Part shown: piece by piece, positions 32,887-40,596 of the stretch
Numbering within the stretch: the first letter of the stretch is position 1
How the letters are laid out: every line of letters starts with the position of its first letter
DNA from: an uncultured Oscillospiraceae bacterium
GTDB taxonomy: Bacteria > Bacillota > Clostridia > Oscillospirales > Oscillospiraceae
NCBI GenBank assembly: GCA_934573935.1
Contig: CAKTMO010000001.1
Coordinates: 151,598-215,597 of the forward strand
DNA: 64,000 nt
Reading direction: 5' to 3'
Translations under genes and position numbers: made by a program
The notes under the pieces: model-generated
The model's database searches: none
The model's input: the letters and a program-made list of their open reading frames with translations, nothing else
What the model was told of the DNA's origin: nothing

Positions 32887-34032
32887 TTATGACTTGCTCA
32901 GCTTATACAAATTCTTGTCCGCGGCAAAGTTGGTCAGCTCATACAGCACCAGCACGTCGTCCACCTGATCGGCCAGGGGCTGCACGCCCTCCCGATAGTA
33001 CCGCAGATCCAGCACGGTGATGGTGTCGTAATCCCTTACCAGAAACGGCAGGAAGCTGTTGGCAAAGCTGTCCTTTACCACCAGCAGGGATCTTCCCGTG
33101 TCCGAACCGGTGTCGATGACCACCTTGGCGTAGTTGCCGCCCATGAAGATCTTGTAGTGGTCCTTTTCCTCCAGCGCCGCCAGACTGTACAGGCTGTCCG
33201 TCACTTCGCCGTCGCAGTCCATGGAGCGGATGGCGGCGTCAGAGGCGATGGACACCGTGTCATAGGGGCTGTCCGGCAGCAGCACCGCGGAGTACAGCGT
33301 GCCGCGGAAGCAGGTGCTGGCCGTTTCCAGCTGCCAGTCCTGCGGGACATGTCCCGTGGCGCTGCACCAGACGCCGTAGGCGGTCAATGCGCCCTGGGAG
33401 GTCCAGTGGTGGTCGGTGCGGTAGTACATATCCGCCGCGTCCGCCATCAGGGCGGGCCGCAGGTCGATGGCCGTGCCGCCCATGGTGTTCAGCAGCGTGT
33501 CGAAGCACCCCGCCGCGTCGAACAGCGGCGCGTTGGCGGGCAGGTCATCCCGCAGCAGATAGGCGGGGGTGGGCACCATCATGATGCGGCAATCCTTGTC
33601 CGGATTGGCGTCAAAAAACGCCTTCACCTGGGCCAGATTCTTTTCATACTGGGCCGTGTCGAAGGTGTCCGGCGTCACCTTGGCAAAATAGCGGCCGTCA
33701 CGGCCCAGCCAGGTGTCGTTGATCTCCAGCCGCAGCGCCGCGCGCTGCACCAGCGATGCCGTCTCCATCCACGTGTCCCGCAGCACCATCTGGTCGGCCA
33801 TATAGTCCTCCGCCTTCTGGGTGAAGGTGCCGTCCAGCAGGGTCGCCCAGGTCAGCTCCGGTGTCAGCTGCAGATAGCGGTTCTCGTTGGGGGAAAACGC
33901 CCGATCCGGCGTCAGCAGCGAGGCCAGGGCCAGGGCGATCAATATACCGAAGATGGCCAGCAGCGGGGCCAGCTCGCGGCGCTCATGCCCCTGTTTCATC
34001 AGGCGCGCGCCGCCTTTCTTGGGATCACTCAT
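32887..34032 (-). CDS. DHHW-family protein (AlgX/AlgJ-like acyltransferase partner)
   Basis: Membrane-anchored extracytoplasmic protein, 381 residues. One helix (about 22-41) follows a basic N terminus, and the rest is outside the cell. The family signature YRTDHHWTS places DHHW at 207-210. A later KDSFANSFLPFL segment (about 320) supplies the Ser expected in SGNH/AlgX-like folds, so a Ser-His-Asp catalytic set is likely. In alginate and related systems such proteins receive acyl groups moved across the membrane by an MBOAT protein and transfer them to a polymer; here the acceptor is unknown. The start is ATG 34032 behind AAGGAGAAGG, 12 nt after the MBOAT gene. Confidence 0.88.
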   Translation of the reverse strand: MSDPKKGGARLMKQGHERRELAPLLAIFGILIALALASLLTPDRAFSPNENRYLQLTPELTWATLLDGTFTQKAEDYMADQMVLRDTWMETASLVQRAALRLEINDTWLGRDGRYFAKVTPDTFDTAQYEKNLAQVKAFFDANPDKDCRIMMVPTPAYLLRDDLPANAPLFDAAGCFDTLLNTMGGTAIDLRPALMADAADMYYRTDHHWTSQGALTAYGVWCSATGHVPQDWQLETASTCFRGTLYSAVLLPDSPYDTVSIASDAAIRSMDCDGEVTDSLYSLAALEEKDHYKIFMGGNYAKVVIDTGSDTGRSLLVVKDSFANSFLPFLVRDYDTITVLDLRYYREGVQPLADQVDDVLVLYELTNFAADKNLYKLSKS

Positions 34033-34044
34033 GATACCTTCTCC

Positions 34045-35445
34045 TTAGAAGCGGAAATACAAAAACGGGTTATAGCTGCCGCCCACCAGAAAGGCGATGG
34101 ACAACAGCAGCAGCAATACCACGCCAGCCGTCCGCACCGTCACGGCGGCGGTGTCGGACAGCTTGCCCTCCATCCGTTTCCACAGCCGCAGGGGGCCGGT
34201 GGTGCAGCCGATGGCGGTGGCCAGCAGCAGCACGGCGTTGGAGCGCAGCAGATACAGGGTCGTACCGTCGGCAAAGTGCGCCGTAAACATGGCGGACACA
34301 TACTGCCCCAGCTGGCCGAAATCGGTGATGGCGAACAGCACCCAGCCCATGATAAAGGCAAAGATGGTGTACACATGCCCCACCCATTTGGGGGCCCTGT
34401 CCAGCCACCGCAGCAAAAACAGCTTCTCTAAAATCAGCAGCACCGCGTAGTACAATCCCCACAGCACAAAGTTCCAGCTGGCGCCATGCCACAGGCCCGT
34501 CAGGAACCAGACGATGGCCAGATTCAGGATCTGCCGCCCCTTGCCGCGGCGGTTGCCGCCCAGGGGGATATACACGTACTCCCGAAACCAGGTGCTCAGA
34601 CTGATGTGCCAGCGCCGCCAGAATTCGGTAACGGTGCGGGATTCATAGGGGTGCTCAAAGTTCTCCAGAAAATGGAAGCCAAACAGATGCCCCAGGCCGA
34701 TAGCCATATCGGAGTATCCGGAAAAATCAAAGTAGATCTGGAACGTGAAGGCGATGGCGCCCAGCCAGGCCGTCATGGCGGTGGGGGCGGACATGGCGCT
34801 GATCTGCTCCCACAGGGCTCCCACCTGATTGGCGATGAGCACCTTTTTGGCAAGGCCCACCACAAACCGCTGCATGCCGCGGCTGGCCTCGAACACGCTC
34901 TCGCGGCGGTACATCAGCTCATGCTCCACCGTTTTATACTGGACGATGGGACCGGCGATCAGCTGGGGAAACAGGGTCACATAAGCGCCCACGTTCAGGA
35001 TGTTCTTCTGGGGCTTTACGATGCCGCGGTACACGTCGATGGTGTAGGACATGGTCTGGAAGGTATAGAAGCTGATGCCGATGGGCAGCGCCAGCCCCAG
35101 GGCGGGGATGCCGGCGCTCAGCAGACTGTTCAGGTTGTCGATGGCGAAATCCGTATACTTGAAGAAGCCCAGGATGGCCAGATTGCCCACCACGTCCACG
35201 ATCAGCACGGTCTTGGCGGCCTTGTGCCGTCCGGTGTCCTGAAAATGGCCGATCAGGCGGGCGTTGGTGTAATCAAACACCGTGGAGAACAGCATGATGA
35301 GGATATACTTCGGCTCGCCCCAGCCATAGAACACCAGGCTGAAAAGCAGCAGCACGGTATTGCGTGCCTTGCGGGGGCACAGGAAATAAACCCCCGTCAC
35401 CACCGGCAGGAAGATCAGTAAAAATACAGTGCTGCTGAATACCAT
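34045..35445 (-). CDS. MBOAT-family O-acyltransferase (AlgI/DltB-like)
   Basis: Polytopic membrane protein of 466 residues that would move an acyl group, most likely acetyl, across the membrane for surface glycan modification. Conserved features: LPIGISFYTFQTMSYTIDVY (120-139), IYFDFSGYSDMAIGLGHLFG (237-256), FWRRWHISLSTWFREYVYIP with His280, and GLWHGASWNF with the catalytic His320. The start is ATG 35445 behind AAAGGAGAACG. It lies between two DHHW genes, downstream of a hairpin array (35495-35845). DltB is excluded because no dltA or dltC accompanies it. Confidence 0.93.
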   Translation of the reverse strand: MVFSSTVFLLIFLPVVTGVYFLCPRKARNTVLLLFSLVFYGWGEPKYILIMLFSTVFDYTNARLIGHFQDTGRHKAAKTVLIVDVVGNLAILGFFKYTDFAIDNLNSLLSAGIPALGLALPIGISFYTFQTMSYTIDVYRGIVKPQKNILNVGAYVTLFPQLIAGPIVQYKTVEHELMYRRESVFEASRGMQRFVVGLAKKVLIANQVGALWEQISAMSAPTAMTAWLGAIAFTFQIYFDFSGYSDMAIGLGHLFGFHFLENFEHPYESRTVTEFWRRWHISLSTWFREYVYIPLGGNRRGKGRQILNLAIVWFLTGLWHGASWNFVLWGLYYAVLLILEKLFLLRWLDRAPKWVGHVYTIFAFIMGWVLFAITDFGQLGQYVSAMFTAHFADGTTLYLLRSNAVLLLATAIGCTTGPLRLWKRMEGKLSDTAAVTVRTAGVVLLLLLSIAFLVGGSYNPFLYFRF

Positions 35446-35494
35446 GGGTCGTTCTCCTTTGGAAATTTACGTGTTGTTTACGGCGTCACTGCCG

Positions 35495-35845
35495 GAAAGT
35501 GGGACAGAGCAGCGCTCTGTCCCACCGGGGATGATAGGTTGTGTGAACGGGATAATACCCTTTTTCGTGCGGCGGGGTGAAGGCACCCCGCCCTACGGAA
35601 TTCTATCGATGGCCAGTGCGTAGGGCGGCCTGCCCTCAGGCCGCCGCGCATTACGCAGATCGTCCAAAGCCCCTTGTGTAAGATGCGGATGTAGGGGCCG
35701 GCGACTCTGTCGGCCCACCGACGCAAGATAGTACCTTCAGAATCCAGTGCGTAGGGGCGGGGTTCTACCCCGCCCGCCGCATAGCGGAATCGCATCGTTG
35801 ATCGGGTGGGAGGGGCAGAGCCCCTCCCCTACTCACATTACAAGG
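35495..35845. repeat. array of five to six GC-rich hairpins inside the acyl-transfer operon
   Basis: The 414-nt gap between the first DHHW gene and the MBOAT gene holds no ORF of note but a series of hairpins: GTGGGACAGAGC/GCTCTGTCCCAC (35499-35526), GGCGGGGT/ACCCCGCC followed by CTACGGAATTCTATCG (35573-35610), GTAGGGCGGCCTG/CAGGCCGCC (about 35620-35644), GTAGGGGCCG/CGGCCC (about 35691-35717), GTAGGGGCGGGGT/ACCCCGCCC (35751-35777) and GGGAGGGGC/GCCCCTCCC (about 35807-35829). Modules share a TAGGG(G)C start or CCCTAC end and belong to the same family as 11.6, 28.4 and 56.6 kb. Confidence 0.75.
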
Positions 35846-35859
35846 GGCGCTTCCGTTTA

Positions 35860-37023
35860 TCACACGATCCCGTGCAGATATCCCACCAGCGCCGTGGAGC
35901 GGATGGCGGACAGGTTGTTGACGAATATCACGTCCTGCACGCTGTTGTCCTTCACAAACTGGCTGAGGCTGCCGCTCCAGTAGCGGTAGTCGATGACATA
36001 GATGGTCTGATAGTGATCCGTCAGGAACGGCACAAAGGCGTTGCCGAAGGATTCCTTGATCACCACGCAGCTGGAGCCGTCCGTCACATCGGGGTTATTG
36101 ATGACGGAATAGGGGTTGTCGCCGGTGATGAACGTGCCGTATTTGAAGCTGGCGGGGGCGTCGGACTCGTCGTAGATGATTTTGCCCCGCAGGGTCTGGC
36201 CGTTCCGGTCGGTGTAATCCAGCGTCGCCTCGGTGCTGAGGGGGTGATAGGCCACCACCTTGTCGGGGTTGGCGCCCATGGCGGCATTCTCGTTGGAGTC
36301 CCGATAGAAGGTTCCCAGGAACCCGTCATAGGTGTCGGTGGTATAGCCCGCCAGCGGCTTGGGGGCGATGCCCTTGGCCTGGCAGAACTGCTCATAGGCG
36401 TAGTAGGCGCCGGTGGCCGTCCAGTGGTGGTCGGTGCGGAAATAGATATACTCCGTCCGGTGAGCCAGCAGCGCGTCGTACAGAGCCACGGACTTTACGC
36501 TGCCGTTCATATAGCCGATGATCTTCTCCTCGGCGGCCTTCTGGTCGGCAAAGATATCCATGCCGTACAGCTCATCCGGCAGGCTGACGCCGGAGCTGAG
36601 GGGCACAGGCAGCATATATACGGTGGCCTTGCCCGCCAGGGCGTCCGCCACGGCGTTCACATTGTCGGCGTATTTCTTGGCGGTGCTGTCCACGTAGGTG
36701 TACATCTCATAGCCGGTGTCACCCACCCGATATACCGCGTCATACTGCTGCTGGTCGCCCTTCAGCTCGATCCTCTGATATGTGGGAGCGGGGGTGTCGG
36801 GCGTATTGCCGTCCTCCCCTGCGTCGGGGTCTTCCCCGCTGCCGCCGTTGGGGTCGGCAGCGTCACCGGATGTAGTGGGGGGATCGGGCACGTCGTTGGC
36901 GGGCTTTTTCTCCTTGCCCAAATTGATGACGATCAGCACCACGGCGGCGATGGCCACCACCAGCGCGATCAGCAGCACCAGGGGGGATGCCCCCCTGCGG
37001 CGGCGTCCTCTGTAGTGGCTCAT
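35860..37023 (-). CDS. DHHW-family membrane-anchored protein
   Basis: Second DHHW protein of the cassette, 387 residues. A basic N terminus (RGRRRR) and one helix (13-34) are followed by a Pro/Asp/Gly-rich linker (about 40-80) and the extracellular catalytic-like domain. The signature FRTDHHWT puts DHHW at 198-201, and the KESFGNAFVPFL segment near 335 corresponds to the Ser region of the other copy. The start is ATG 37023, overlapping the DUF4358 stop by 4 nt with GGAGGG upstream. Sequence similarity to 32887..34032 is limited to these motifs, so the two copies are diverged paralogs rather than a recent duplication. Confidence 0.88.
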   Translation of the reverse strand: MSHYRGRRRRGASPLVLLIALVVAIAAVVLIVINLGKEKKPANDVPDPPTTSGDAADPNGGSGEDPDAGEDGNTPDTPAPTYQRIELKGDQQQYDAVYRVGDTGYEMYTYVDSTAKKYADNVNAVADALAGKATVYMLPVPLSSGVSLPDELYGMDIFADQKAAEEKIIGYMNGSVKSVALYDALLAHRTEYIYFRTDHHWTATGAYYAYEQFCQAKGIAPKPLAGYTTDTYDGFLGTFYRDSNENAAMGANPDKVVAYHPLSTEATLDYTDRNGQTLRGKIIYDESDAPASFKYGTFITGDNPYSVINNPDVTDGSSCVVIKESFGNAFVPFLTDHYQTIYVIDYRYWSGSLSQFVKDNSVQDVIFVNNLSAIRSTALVGYLHGIV

Positions 37024-37478
37024 TTCAGATATCCCTCCACGATGGCGGTGGCGGCGGCGGTGTCATCGCTGATGCACAGCACCACCACCGTGCCGGTCTG
37101 GCGCAGCAGCGCGCCGTCGATGCGGGCCTCCTCCTCCGGCTGGTAGAGATTGGCCTCACGCTTCAGGTCGTCCACATAGGTCTGCACGTTGGCATACAGG
37201 GTCTTGGCGTCCTCCTCGCTGGTGCACTGGCCCACCACGATCATGTCGGCGGCATTGCCGTCCGCTATATAGCCTGCGATGGTGGTGCCCTCCGGCGGGT
37301 CCAGCTTATAATTCAGATCCTCCACCGCGTCCGCGATCATTTCCATGCTGAAGGGCACGCCGTTTTTCAGGTCGTCAGCCAGCTTCTGTACATCCACGGT
37401 CTTGGCTTCTCCGCCGCCGCAGGCGGCCAGCGCCAGCAGCATCACAGCCGCCAGCAGTGCAGCAACTATCTTCTTCAT
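37020..37478 (-). CDS. DUF4358 lipoprotein
   Basis: Small lipoprotein, 152 residues: signal peptide 1-18 and lipobox LAAC, then a compact domain of the DUF4358 family (VDVQKLADDL near the start and GQCTSEEDAKTL in the middle). Function unknown. The start is ATG 37478 behind AAAGGGA; the upstream in-frame ATG lacks a ribosome site. It is the first gene of the acyl-transfer cassette, and the 4-nt overlap with the DHHW gene shows co-translation, so it is probably an accessory or sensor subunit of that surface system. Confidence 0.87.
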   Translation of the reverse strand: MKKIVAALLAAVMLLALAACGGGEAKTVDVQKLADDLKNGVPFSMEMIADAVEDLNYKLDPPEGTTIAGYIADGNAADMIVVGQCTSEEDAKTLYANVQTYVDDLKREANLYQPEEEARIDGALLRQTGTVVVLCISDDTAAATAIVEGYLK

Positions 37479-37554
37479 CCAATATCCCTTTCTTCTTCCC
37501 GCCCAGGCGGGGCACACGGTTGTTTCGCCCACCGTTTCGCACGGTTTCGACAAT

Positions 37555-37583
37555 ATCATAGCATATTCATAGACGAATTTGAA
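37555..37583 (-). promoter_or_regulatory. promoter of the DUF4358-DHHW-MBOAT-DHHW operon
   Basis: Minus-strand TTCAAA (37583-37578) and TATGAT (37560-37555), spacer 17 nt, about 75 nt before the lipoprotein start. Confidence 0.65.
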
Positions 37584-37675
37584 GTGCTATTTGTTCCTTC
37601 CGCAAAATAATTTACAAATCTTTCGCAAAGTATAGTATGCGCCGGAAGGCCGGCACGCTATACCTGTTTTTTTCG

Positions 37676-38599
37676 TCAGGCTTTCCCCTTTTCCAGCACG
37701 CGGCGCAGCGGCGCGAAGGCCAGCGGCCACACCGCCGCGGCAAACAGCACCACCACGGCGTAGCGCACCGCGCCGCCTGCGCCTGCGCCCAGCAGCGTCG
37801 CCAGCGGCGCCTTCAGTCCGGCCCGAAGGGCCAGGATCAGCGCCAGCCCGCCCGCCAGCTTCACCGCCTGCACATACCAGGCGCCGCGGGTATCAAAACG
37901 GATATATTTCACATCCAGCCACCAGCCCGCCAGCATGCCCGCCGTGGCGCCCAGCAGCTTCCAGGCATTTTCCACGCCGCTGGCTAGATTCGCCGCGTCC
38001 ACATCGGCGGGGAAGGGATATACCGACACGAACAGCAGATATCCCGCCGCCAGCGCCAGCATCACCGCCAGCACCGCCGCCATGACCCGCGGCTCGCTCT
38101 CGCTGCGGGCCATCACGGGGTACAGGGCAAACACCAGCACCACGGCGATGACGGCGGCCACCCCCACATCCAGCGGCGTGTGGACACCCAGGTACATGCG
38201 GGACAGCGGCACCAGCACCGCGATCACGATGGCGGTCACGCGCACCCACTTGCGCGCGGTAAACCGCGCGACGCCGCCAAAGGTACCGATGGCGTTCTGA
38301 GTATGCCCGCTGGGGAAGGAATAGCCGGTGGCCTGGGCCCGGGCGCTCTCCACGATGGTAAAATCGCTGTCCAGCACCCAGGGGCGGGGGATGCGGAACA
38401 GCAGCTTCAAAAACTGGTTCAGCACCGTTCCCGCAAAGCCCACTGCCAACAGATAATAGCCCTGGCGCTTGCTGACACACCAGAACACCAGCAGCGCCGC
38501 CACCATGAACACCGTCTCCTCCCCCAGATGGGTGACGGCCGCCATCACGGCATCCAGCCACGGCGTACGAATCGACTCCAATGCGTATAAAATCTGCAT
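37676..38599 (-). CDS. PAP2-family membrane phosphatase
   Basis: Integral membrane phosphatase of the PAP2/undecaprenyl-pyrophosphatase superfamily, 307 residues. All three catalytic motifs are present: KLLFRIPRP (KX6RP), SFPSGHTQN (PSGH) and SRMYLGVHTPLDV (SRX5HX3D). Several hydrophobic segments follow, making it longer than minimal PAP2 enzymes. Likely substrates are lipid phosphates or polyprenyl pyrophosphates on the outer face. The start is ATG 38599 behind AAGAGGTAAT, 22 nt downstream of the TauE gene, so they are probably co-transcribed. Confidence 0.92.
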   Translation of the reverse strand: MQILYALESIRTPWLDAVMAAVTHLGEETVFMVAALLVFWCVSKRQGYYLLAVGFAGTVLNQFLKLLFRIPRPWVLDSDFTIVESARAQATGYSFPSGHTQNAIGTFGGVARFTARKWVRVTAIVIAVLVPLSRMYLGVHTPLDVGVAAVIAVVLVFALYPVMARSESEPRVMAAVLAVMLALAAGYLLFVSVYPFPADVDAANLASGVENAWKLLGATAGMLAGWWLDVKYIRFDTRGAWYVQAVKLAGGLALILALRAGLKAPLATLLGAGAGGAVRYAVVVLFAAAVWPLAFAPLRRVLEKGKA

Positions 38600-38621
38600 T
38601 ATATTACCTCTTGTATTGTTT

Positions 38622-39356
38622 TTACCAGAGCTGCTGGGCCAGCAGGATCACGCCGGACACGCCCACAAAGATATAGACCAGCGTACGCATCCGGTCGGCG
38701 TTCAGCTTTTCCGCCAGCCTGCCGCCCACGACGGCGCCCAGCAGGATACACACGCTGCCCACCGCGGCATAGGGCAGGATCTCCGCCCGCAGCAGCCCGC
38801 TCTGCAGCCGTCCCACGATGCCCGTCACACCGGTGACGGCAAACAGCAGCTGCATGCAGGCCAGGTATTCCCTGTGATCCTCCGCTGCCGCCACGAAATA
38901 CAGGGCCATGGGCGGCCCGCCGATGGCAAACAGCCCCGCGCTGACGCCGCACAGCGCGCCGCAGACAACGCCCGCCGCAGGCTTTGGGGTCAACTGCACC
39001 CGCCGCGCCACCACCAGAAAGAACACCGCCAGCAAGATCAAAAACACGCCGAACACCAGCACCAGCACGTGCAGATCCAGCCCGCCGACAAAGGGCAGCG
39101 TCAGCAGATTGGCGGCGCCAAAGGCGATAGTGGGCGGCAGCGCCAGCCGCCACCGGATATGCCGCCGGTATTTCCAGCACAGCGCCATGCAAAACAGCTG
39201 ATTGGTCACAATGGCCAGCGCCGGCGCGTCGATCATATCGAAATAAAACGGCAGCACCATCATCAAAAACACCACCGAGCCAAAGCCCGTTACAGTCTGA
39301 ATGATCCCCGCCGCCAGACTGGCGGCGGCCACCACGGCCCAAACCATCCGTTTCAC
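38622..39356 (-). CDS. TauE/SafE-family anion exporter
   Basis: Membrane protein of 244 residues with about 8 helices, of the TauE/SafE (sulfite/organosulfonate exporter-like) family. The N-terminal GIIQTVTGFGSVVFLMMVLP and the mid-protein GVSAGLFAIGGPPMALYFVA are the two halves of the family repeat. The start is GTG 39356 or ATG 39347, each with a GAGG-type site; the difference is three residues. The substrate, often sulfur-containing anions, is not established. Confidence 0.9.
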   Translation of the reverse strand: MKRMVWAVVAAASLAAGIIQTVTGFGSVVFLMMVLPFYFDMIDAPALAIVTNQLFCMALCWKYRRHIRWRLALPPTIAFGAANLLTLPFVGGLDLHVLVLVFGVFLILLAVFFLVVARRVQLTPKPAAGVVCGALCGVSAGLFAIGGPPMALYFVAAAEDHREYLACMQLLFAVTGVTGIVGRLQSGLLRAEILPYAAVGSVCILLGAVVGGRLAEKLNADRMRTLVYIFVGVSGVILLAQQLW

Positions 39357-39626
39357 CTCTTCCCTCTTGTGTCGAAGTTGGTTTAGTATATCACAGCTGA
39401 GGGAAAAAGAAAAGTCGCCTTTCTCCTTTTCTTAACAGCTCTTTGGCGCCTTTTCGCGTTAAGACGCGAGAATCACACATAAAACCGCATATTTTTGCAA
39501 AATATATACTTTTTTCGTCTCCTTCTCATAAAATGACATCATTCGACAGATTTGCTGTGCTACAATCGTGTCACCAAAAAGGTAAACGTTTTCATTTTGC
39601 CGCTTAGGCGGAGATAGGAGCCGATC

Positions 39627-39827
39627 ATGAGTTATTTCACCCGTACTGTTTCCCTGTTGCGAATCGCATTTCATACCAACCAGATTCGCCGATACCGATT
39701 GCAAGGGCGAAAAATTATGGCTGCTACCGGTCAGCTCTCCTCGCCCCATCTGATCGAGCTGACGCGCCGTGTAGACCATCACGGCAATCTCCTGCACCAA
39801 CTGGAACGGCAAGTCAGCGCGCAGTAA
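39627..39827 (+). CDS. small protein, possibly Spo0E-like
   Basis: A 66-residue protein preceded by ATAGGAG 7 nt before ATG 39627 and followed by a strong terminator, so a real small gene is likely. The C-terminal half (IRRYRLQGRKIMAATGQ followed by LSSPHLIELTRRVDHH) resembles Spo0E-like aspartyl-phosphate phosphatases, which have two short helices and a SQELD-type motif; here that motif would be LTRRVD, so key residues are not conserved. If correct it would dephosphorylate Spo0A. TACAAT (39561-39566) is a possible -10 box. The 270-nt gap before it holds nothing else recognised. Confidence 0.5.
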   Translation: MSYFTRTVSLLRIAFHTNQIRRYRLQGRKIMAATGQLSSPHLIELTRRVDHHGNLLHQLERQVSAQ

Positions 39828-39844
39828 GCGCCCCACTTACATAG

Positions 39845-39880
39845 AAAAAGAAACCGGCCTTTCCGGCCGATTTCTTTTTT
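39845..39880. terminator. bidirectional terminator between the small gene and livF
   Basis: Stem AAGAAACCGGCC (39848-39859) with GGCCGATTTCTT (39865-39876), one mismatch, flanked by A5 and T6, serving both convergent units. Confidence 0.86.
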
Positions 39881-39882
39881 GC

Positions 39883-40596
39883 TCAGTTTTTCTTTTTGCC
39901 CAAATACGCTTCCTTGATGGACTCGTCGGCCAGCAGTTCGGCGCCGGTGCCGGATTTGGTGATGTTGCCGGTCTCCAACACGTAGGCGTAGTCCGCGATC
40001 TTCAGGGCCATGTTGGCGTTCTGCTCGATCAGCAGCACGGTGACGCCCTGCTCGTTCACGGTGCGGATGATATCGAAGATACCTTGCACCACCAGCGGCG
40101 CCAGGCCCAGGGACGGCTCATCCAGCATCAGCAGCTTGGGGCGGCTCATCAGGGCGCGGCCCACAGCCAGCATCTGCTGCTCGCCGCCGGACAGGGTGCC
40201 GGCCAGCTGCCAATGGCGCTCCTCCAGACGGGGGAACAGATCATAGACCCACTTGATATCCTTTTCGATGCCGTCCTTATCCTTGCGCAGATACGCGCCG
40301 GCCTTCAGGTTTTCCAGCACCGTCAGATTGGCGAACACGCGGCGGCCTTCAGGCGACTGGGCGATGCCCGCCTCCAGGATCTTGTTGATGGGCTTGCCCA
40401 GCAGCTCCTGACCGTCATAGGTAATGGAGCCGCTGTCGGCCTTTACCAGACCGGAGATGGTGCGCAGGGTGGTGGACTTACCGGCGCCATTGGCGCCGAT
40501 CAGGGTGACGATCTTGCCGTCGGGCACCTCCAGGCTGACACCCCGCAGGGCCTTGATGCCGCCGTAGGACACATGTAAGTTCTCAATCTTCAGCAT
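39883..40596 (-). CDS. livF: branched-chain amino acid ABC transporter ATP-binding protein LivF
   Basis: Second ATPase of the HAAT-type importer, 237 residues. Walker A is GANGAGKST, the signature is LSGGEQQMLAVGRAL, Walker B is LLMLDEPSLGLAP and the switch His position is replaced by Gln in LLIEQNANMAL, which is normal for LivF. The region SPEGRRVFANLTVLENL is LivF-specific. The start is ATG 40596; its 5' end overlaps livG by 14 nt, with GGGGGTGG as ribosome site. Last gene of livKHMGF. Confidence 0.95.
   Translation of the reverse strand: MLKIENLHVSYGGIKALRGVSLEVPDGKIVTLIGANGAGKSTTLRTISGLVKADSGSITYDGQELLGKPINKILEAGIAQSPEGRRVFANLTVLENLKAGAYLRKDKDGIEKDIKWVYDLFPRLEERHWQLAGTLSGGEQQMLAVGRALMSRPKLLMLDEPSLGLAPLVVQGIFDIIRTVNEQGVTVLLIEQNANMALKIADYAYVLETGNITKSGTGAELLADESIKEAYLGKKKN

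Noticed and set aside
34045..35445. DltB (teichoic acid D-alanylation) identity for the MBOAT protein
   Set aside because: No dltA, dltC or dltD is adjacent and the partners are DHHW proteins, which point to AlgI-type acyl transfer.
35806..37146. 446-codon plus-strand ORF opposite the DHHW gene
   Set aside because: Antisense to a gene with clear motifs and coupling; its composition is that of a shadow and it begins inside the hairpin array.
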